Source: CBDTTM01 sp965363355
GTDB taxonomy: Bacteria; Bacillota; Negativicutes; Selenomonadales; Selenomonadaceae
Direction: 5' to 3'
Assembly (NCBI GenBank): GCA_965363355.1
Contig: CBDTTM010000102.1
Location: forward strand, 1 to 8,932
Length of the DNA stretch: 8,932 nt
This document shows, piece after piece, positions 6,005-8,932 of this stretch (positions are counted from its first letter, which is position 1; each line of letters starts with the position of its first letter). The position numbers and the translations under genes were made by a program. Below the pieces are notes generated by a model. That model was not told the DNA's origin. It worked only from the letters and a program-made list of their open reading frames with translations, and did no database searches.

Positions 6005-6075
6005 GTTTACTGCTGTTATCGGCGGGCTTAAAAAACCTGCCTGGGAGATGTTGCAGATAGGCTCATTCTTTTTTT
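5997..6075 (+). terminator. Large rho-independent terminator between tsaD and the sensor kinase
   Basis: AAGAATGAG (5997-6005) pairs with CTCATTCTT (6062-6070). The helix continues through TTTA with TAGG and CTGC with GCAG (one bulged A at 6057), giving about 17 pairs. Above an internal loop there is a second helix, GGCGGG with CCTGCC (6021-6026 and 6036-6041). A run of seven T ends at 6075. The structure is far larger than a simple terminator, which suggests an attenuator or a stable 3'-end RNA. Confidence 0.75.
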
Positions 6076-6099
6076 GTATACAATATTTTCCTAGGAAAA
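6074..6099. repeat. Two adjacent perfect palindromes after the terminator
   Basis: TTGTATACAA (6074-6083) and TTTTCCTAGGAAAA (6086-6099) are both perfect inverted repeats separated by two bases. They lie in the 5' leader of the sensor kinase gene. No clear promoter is seen between 6076 and 6147. They could bind a regulator or form RNA hairpins. Confidence 0.4.
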
Positions 6100-6147
6100 G
6101 AAAGGATTATGCAAGAAGCAGGTTGAAAATAGATTTTAGTTATGAAT

Positions 6148-6153
6148 GGAGGG
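6148..6153 (+). promoter_or_regulatory. Ribosome binding site that decides the kinase start
   Basis: GGAGGG at 6148-6153 lies 5 bases before ATG 6159. The same reading frame stays open upstream to ATG 5946, but that stretch lies within tsaD and runs through the terminator, so 6159 is the believable start. Confidence 0.85.
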
Positions 6154-6158
6154 CACAA

Positions 6159-7577
6159 ATGAAAACATTGATGGAGTATTGCCAGAAGTTCTCAAATTTA
6201 ACTGCTATGCAAAGGGAAATCATCAAACGCATGAGCGTCAGTTTCCCGCTTGTTGCCGATTTGGCACATGCGCATTTGAGTGTTTACGTTAAGGCAAAAG
6301 AGGCAGATAAGCTTTTGGTGCTGACACATATCAAACCACATACAACGTTTAGCACAGCTTCATTGAATGAAGCTGGATGTTTGATTCGTAAGCAAGAAGA
6401 ACCTATTATTTGGGCCACCATGTCCACTGGCCGCCAGATGCAAGGCAAACGTGAGTGGGACTGGGGCTATATGATTGATATGTATACATATGCGATACAT
6501 GACGGTTCAGAAGTGATTGGCGTCGTAAGCTTTGCCACGAACTCAGATGATTTTAAGCCCGATGTGTATGCCCAAATTTTACAAACTGCACAGATCATTT
6601 TGATCAATGCCAGAAAACCGTTGGATCCTGAACTCTATAGACCGCTTTCTGCCAGCGATGGAATCATCATAACTGACAAGCATAACCGTATTATTTTTGC
6701 CAATACGGCAGCTGTGCGCATCTATAAGGTTTTGGGTGTAGCGCATCTCATTGGGTTTCACATGTTCGACCGGCAGCTGACGATGCATATCACCAAAGAA
6801 ACCATTGTGAGTCAGCACCCACATGAAAAAGAGCTTGAAGCTGGGGGACTTATCCTCGTGCAGCGCAATATACCGATTATTGATGGAGGAGCTTTACTTC
6901 GCCGGGTTGTGATTACCTCGGATGTCACGGAAGTTCGGATGAAAGATAAAGAAATACAGATCCAGTCCGCAGTCATTCAGGAAATCCATCATCGAGTCAA
7001 GAATAATTTGCAGACCATTGCCAGTCTCCTAAGGCTCCAGTCAAGGCGGTCTAAATCTGCCGAAGTCAAAGCAGCTCTTAAAGAGAGCGTCAATCGCATC
7101 CTGAGCATATCCGTAGTTCATGAATTTTTGTCACAACAAGATGCAGAATACATCAATGTAGTTGAAGTGACTAAAAATATTTTGGACCTTATCAGTCAGA
7201 ACATGCTCGATCCTGAGTTCAAGCTGGAAACATCCTTTACTGGGCCTAATATCATTTTGCCATCGGCGCAAGCTAGCAATTTGGCATTGATTGTAAATGA
7301 GCTCATTTTAAATTCCATTGAGCATGCTTTTGTCGGAAAACCAAAAGGAATCATTGGGTTGGATATAAAAAAGACCGAGGAAGAGTATTTCCTCGACCTT
7401 TTTGACGATGGAGACGGGTTGCCGGAAAATTTTGATGCCAGGCACTCAAGGTCGCTGGGACTACAAATTGTTCGAACCCTCGTCGAAGATGATATGGGAG
7501 GAACGTTTGGTTTATATAGCGAAAATGGCACCCATGCCAAAATTACAATTCCCCGCAGCATAGAAAGAGAGGTATAA
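6159..7577 (+). CDS. Soluble sensor histidine kinase, HisKA_2 type (PdtaS/EutW-like)
   Basis: This 472-residue kinase has no membrane segment or signal peptide, so it should sense a cytosolic signal. Domains in order: an N-terminal H_kinase_N/GAF-like sensor (~4-150, with the block WATMSTGRQMQGKREWDWGY), a PAS-like domain (~160-260, D-G-I-I-I-T-D...IIFANTAA), then the HisKA_2 dimerisation box EIHHRVKNNLQT (275-286; phospho-acceptor H278 or its neighbour H277). The HATPase_c domain follows, with N-box NELILNSIEHA (380-390), DDGDG (416-420) and SLGLQIV (432-438). This architecture is typical of kinases that phosphorylate ANTAR response regulators (PdtaS-PdtaR, EutW-EutV), and such a regulator starts 4 bases after its stop. 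The signal cannot be read from sequence: no ethanolamine, nitrate or amide genes lie nearby. It probably depends on read-through of the terminator at 5997-6075. Confidence 0.9.
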   Translation: MKTLMEYCQKFSNLTAMQREIIKRMSVSFPLVADLAHAHLSVYVKAKEADKLLVLTHIKPHTTFSTASLNEAGCLIRKQEEPIIWATMSTGRQMQGKREWDWGYMIDMYTYAIHDGSEVIGVVSFATNSDDFKPDVYAQILQTAQIILINARKPLDPELYRPLSASDGIIITDKHNRIIFANTAAVRIYKVLGVAHLIGFHMFDRQLTMHITKETIVSQHPHEKELEAGGLILVQRNIPIIDGGALLRRVVITSDVTEVRMKDKEIQIQSAVIQEIHHRVKNNLQTIASLLRLQSRRSKSAEVKAALKESVNRILSISVVHEFLSQQDAEYINVVEVTKNILDLISQNMLDPEFKLETSFTGPNIILPSAQASNLALIVNELILNSIEHAFVGKPKGIIGLDIKKTEEEYFLDLFDDGDGLPENFDARHSRSLGLQIVRTLVEDDMGGTFGLYSENGTHAKITIPRSIEREV

Positions 7578-7581
7578 ACGC

Positions 7582-8166
7582 ATGAAAAATTTAAAACTTG
7601 TTATTGCCGATAATGAATCGATTATCCGTATGGATTTAAAAGAACTATTAGAAGAAGCCGGACATGAAATTGTTGGTGAAGCAATCGATGGCTATAAGGC
7701 AGTAGAGCTTACAAGGAAATATCATCCGGATTTGGTCATCATGGATATAAAAATGCCAGAAATGGATGGTATCGCTGCGGCGAAAGTCATCTCCAACGAG
7801 AAATTGGCACCAGTTCTTTTGTTGACGGCTTTTAGTCAACCTGAAATCGTAGAGCGGGCGAAAGATTCAGGAGTGCTCGCTTATCTGGTGAAACCGGTAA
7901 AGGAAAGCAATCTTTTTCCGGCAATGGAAATCGCCTTGTCCCGTTTTCAGGAAATGCAGCAACTTGAAAGTGAGCTGGATAACATTAAAAACTCGCTTGA
8001 AATGCGTAAAACACTAGATAGAGCCAAGGGAATCTTAATGGACGCGTATGGGCTCACTGAATCGGAAGCATATCGGCGCATTCAGCAATATAGCATGGCA
8101 AAACGCAAAAGCATCAAGGATGTCGCAGAATCGATTATTCGGTCAGCACTAAAAAATAAAGGATGA
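7582..8166 (+). CDS. ANTAR-domain response regulator (PdtaR/EutV-like antiterminator)
   Basis: The 194-residue protein has a receiver domain (~4-120) and an ANTAR RNA-binding domain (~125-190). Receiver residues are D10, phospho-acceptor D55 in IMDIKMP, T82 and K104-P105. The second acidic position after D10 is Asn (N11) followed by E12, a variation in the Mg-binding pair. The ANTAR part shows a coiled lead-in (LESELDNIKNSLEMRKTLDR) and then AKGILMDAYGLTESEAY, RRIQQYSM and DVAESII. Proteins of this type are phosphorylated by soluble HisKA_2 kinases, dimerise, bind hexaloop hairpins in nascent RNA and prevent terminator folding. The SD GAGAGG (7567-7572) is 9 bases before the ATG, and the gap from the kinase gene is 4 bases, so the pair is co-transcribed. 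One candidate target lies just upstream of the kinase gene. The function class is firm; the targets are inferred. Confidence 0.93.
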   Translation: MKNLKLVIADNESIIRMDLKELLEEAGHEIVGEAIDGYKAVELTRKYHPDLVIMDIKMPEMDGIAAAKVISNEKLAPVLLLTAFSQPEIVERAKDSGVLAYLVKPVKESNLFPAMEIALSRFQEMQQLESELDNIKNSLEMRKTLDRAKGILMDAYGLTESEAYRRIQQYSMAKRKSIKDVAESIIRSALKNKG

Positions 8167-8179
8167 TTTGATTTTTTTT

Positions 8180-8217
8180 AATACAGGGAGAAGCGTGGTG
8201 TTTCTCCCTGTATTTTT
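8180..8217 (+). terminator. Rho-independent terminator after the ANTAR regulator
   Basis: A perfect 13-bp stem (8180-8192 with 8202-8214) with a 9-base loop runs into five T (8213-8217). It closes the kinase-regulator unit before the groESL promoter. Its arms repeat the sequence around the groES ribosome binding site. Confidence 0.93.
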
Positions 8218-8249
8218 GCTTAAAAAGCCGCTGTTTTCCAAAAAAATAC

Positions 8250-8278
8250 TTGATTTTTTGCCTGAAATTATATATGAT
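8250..8278 (+). promoter_or_regulatory. sigma-A-type promoter of groESL
   Basis: TTGATT (8250-8255, 4 of 6) and TATGAT (8273-8278, 5 of 6) are separated by 17 bases and placed directly before the CIRCE element, so a start at about 8285-8290 would put the operator at the 5' end of the transcript. Confidence 0.8.
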
Positions 8279-8289
8279 AAGAACTGTAG

Positions 8290-8316
8290 TTAGCACTCAG
8301 ATAAAGAGAGTGCTAA
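8290..8316. promoter_or_regulatory. CIRCE operator (HrcA binding site)
   Basis: TTAGCACTC (8290-8298), nine bases, then GAGTGCTAA (8308-8316) is an exact match to the CIRCE consensus. The flanking G and C extend it to 10-bp arms. HrcA represses groESL through this site and releases it on heat stress. hrcA itself is not in the window. Confidence 0.98.
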
Positions 8317-8349
8317 CAAAAGATTTACAAATACAGGGAGGAAGATAAA

Positions 8350-8634
8350 ATGATTAAGCCATTGGGCGACAGAGTTGTCATTGAAGTTTCAGAAGGCGAT
8401 GTAAAAACTGCAAGTGGTATCGTATTACCAGATACTGCAAAAGAAAAACCGCAGAAGGGCAAAGTTGTAGAAGTTGGCACAGGCAAAGTTCTTGACAATG
8501 GTCAAAGAATAGCTTTGGATGTAAAAGCTGGCGACAACATTATTTTCTCCAAGTATGCCGGGACTGAAGTCAAAGTGGATGGCAAAGATTATTTGATTGT
8601 CAGCGAACGCGACATCTTAGCGATTGTTGAATAA
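8350..8634 (+). CDS. groES: Co-chaperonin GroES
   Basis: GroES is the heptameric lid of the GroEL folding chamber in the cytosol. The 94-residue protein begins MIKPLGDRVVIEV. The mobile loop that docks on GroEL is visible as KTASGIVLPDTAKEKPQ (about residues 19-35), and it ends YLIVSERDILAIVE. Length and motifs are standard. AGGGAGGAAG, with GGGAGG at 8336-8341, is 8 bases before the ATG. The leader carries the CIRCE element, so heat-shock control by HrcA is expected. The next gene is groEL, 45 bases on, without a terminator between. The identification is secure. Confidence 0.98.
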   Translation: MIKPLGDRVVIEVSEGDVKTASGIVLPDTAKEKPQKGKVVEVGTGKVLDNGQRIALDVKAGDNIIFSKYAGTEVKVDGKDYLIVSERDILAIVE

Positions 8635-8679
8635 TTCTAAATAACGTAGGCGAACAGATAAATTTAGGAGGTAATATAC

Positions 8680-8932
8680 ATGGCTAAACAGATTTTGTTT
8701 GACGAAGAAGCACGTCGTGCTTTAGGAAGAGGCGTTGATGCACTAGCAAACGCTGTAAAAGTAACATTAGGACCAAAAGGCAGAAATGTCGTTCTTGATA
8801 AAAAATTTGGTGCTCCAACAATAACAAATGATGGCGTAACCATCGCTCGTGATATTGAATTGGAAGACCCGTTTGAAAATATGGGCGCACAGCTCGTTAA
8901 AGAAGTAGCAACAAAGACAAATGATATTGCCG
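8680..8932 (+). CDS. groEL: Chaperonin GroEL, N-terminal part
   Basis: Only the first 84 codons are inside the window; the gene runs off the right edge. The protein starts MAKQILFDEEARRAL and continues with VKVTLGPKGRNVVL (residues ~27-40) and ITNDGVTIARDIELED, which are the conserved equatorial-domain nucleotide-binding segments of GroEL, including the ATP-contact T-L-G-P and the D-G-V-T-I motif. GroEL forms the double-ring ATP-driven folding chamber with GroES. TAGGAGG at 8665-8671 lies 8 bases before the ATG. It is co-transcribed with groES from the CIRCE-controlled promoter. Nothing unusual is visible in the part present. Confidence 0.98.
   Translation, partial: MAKQILFDEEARRALGRGVDALANAVKVTLGPKGRNVVLDKKFGAPTITNDGVTIARDIELEDPFENMGAQLVKEVATKTNDIA

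Noticed and set aside
5946..6158. Upstream extension of the sensor kinase frame to ATG 5946
   Set aside because: It overlaps the end of tsaD, runs through the terminator, resembles no domain, and a strong SD marks ATG 6159.
8290..8316. CIRCE inverted repeat as an ANTAR hairpin or terminator
   Set aside because: The loop is nine bases, no T-run follows, and the match to CIRCE is exact.

Overview
The window looks like chromosomal DNA of a low-to-medium GC anaerobic Firmicute. The supporting signs are a rubredoxin-first ('reverse') rubrerythrin, a HrcA/CIRCE-controlled groESL operon, strong GGAGG-type ribosome binding sites with some TTG/GTG starts, and a CheY-CheX fusion. A Negativicutes or Clostridia origin fits, but that is inference; no rRNA or other taxonomic marker is present. 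No phage, insertion sequence, CRISPR array or tRNA was seen.

Layout. Positions 2-136 are the tail of leuA (2-isopropylmalate synthase). A membrane-anchored glucosaminidase-domain protein follows (173-814). After a ~200-base gap come two overlapping chemotaxis-type genes: a receiver-CheX fusion (1022-1882) and a stand-alone CheX (1873-2334). They face a rubrerythrin gene on the minus strand (2447-2992), and a terminator for each direction lies between them. A 317-base AT-rich divergent region (2993-3309) holds the rubrerythrin promoter, a probable promoter for the next operon, and several palindromes. The plus-strand run tsaE-tsaB-rimI-tsaD (3310-5986) has overlapping or abutting genes and encodes the t6A37 tRNA-modification proteins plus an N-acetyltransferase.

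Right after the tsaD stop lies a large rho-independent terminator (5997-6075). Its 5' arm is shared with a small 6-bp hairpin whose hexaloop is A-A-U-G-A-A. This is the architecture used by ANTAR-domain antiterminators. The next two genes encode a soluble HisKA_2-type sensor kinase (6159-7577) and a receiver-ANTAR response regulator (7582-8166), so the terminator is a candidate self-control switch for this two-component system. It is the most interesting item in the window, and it remains a hypothesis.

A strong terminator (8180-8217), a sigma-A-type promoter and a perfect CIRCE operator precede groES (8350-8634) and the 5' part of groEL (8680 to the window end). The terminator's 3' arm is complementary over 12 bases to the groES ribosome-binding region.
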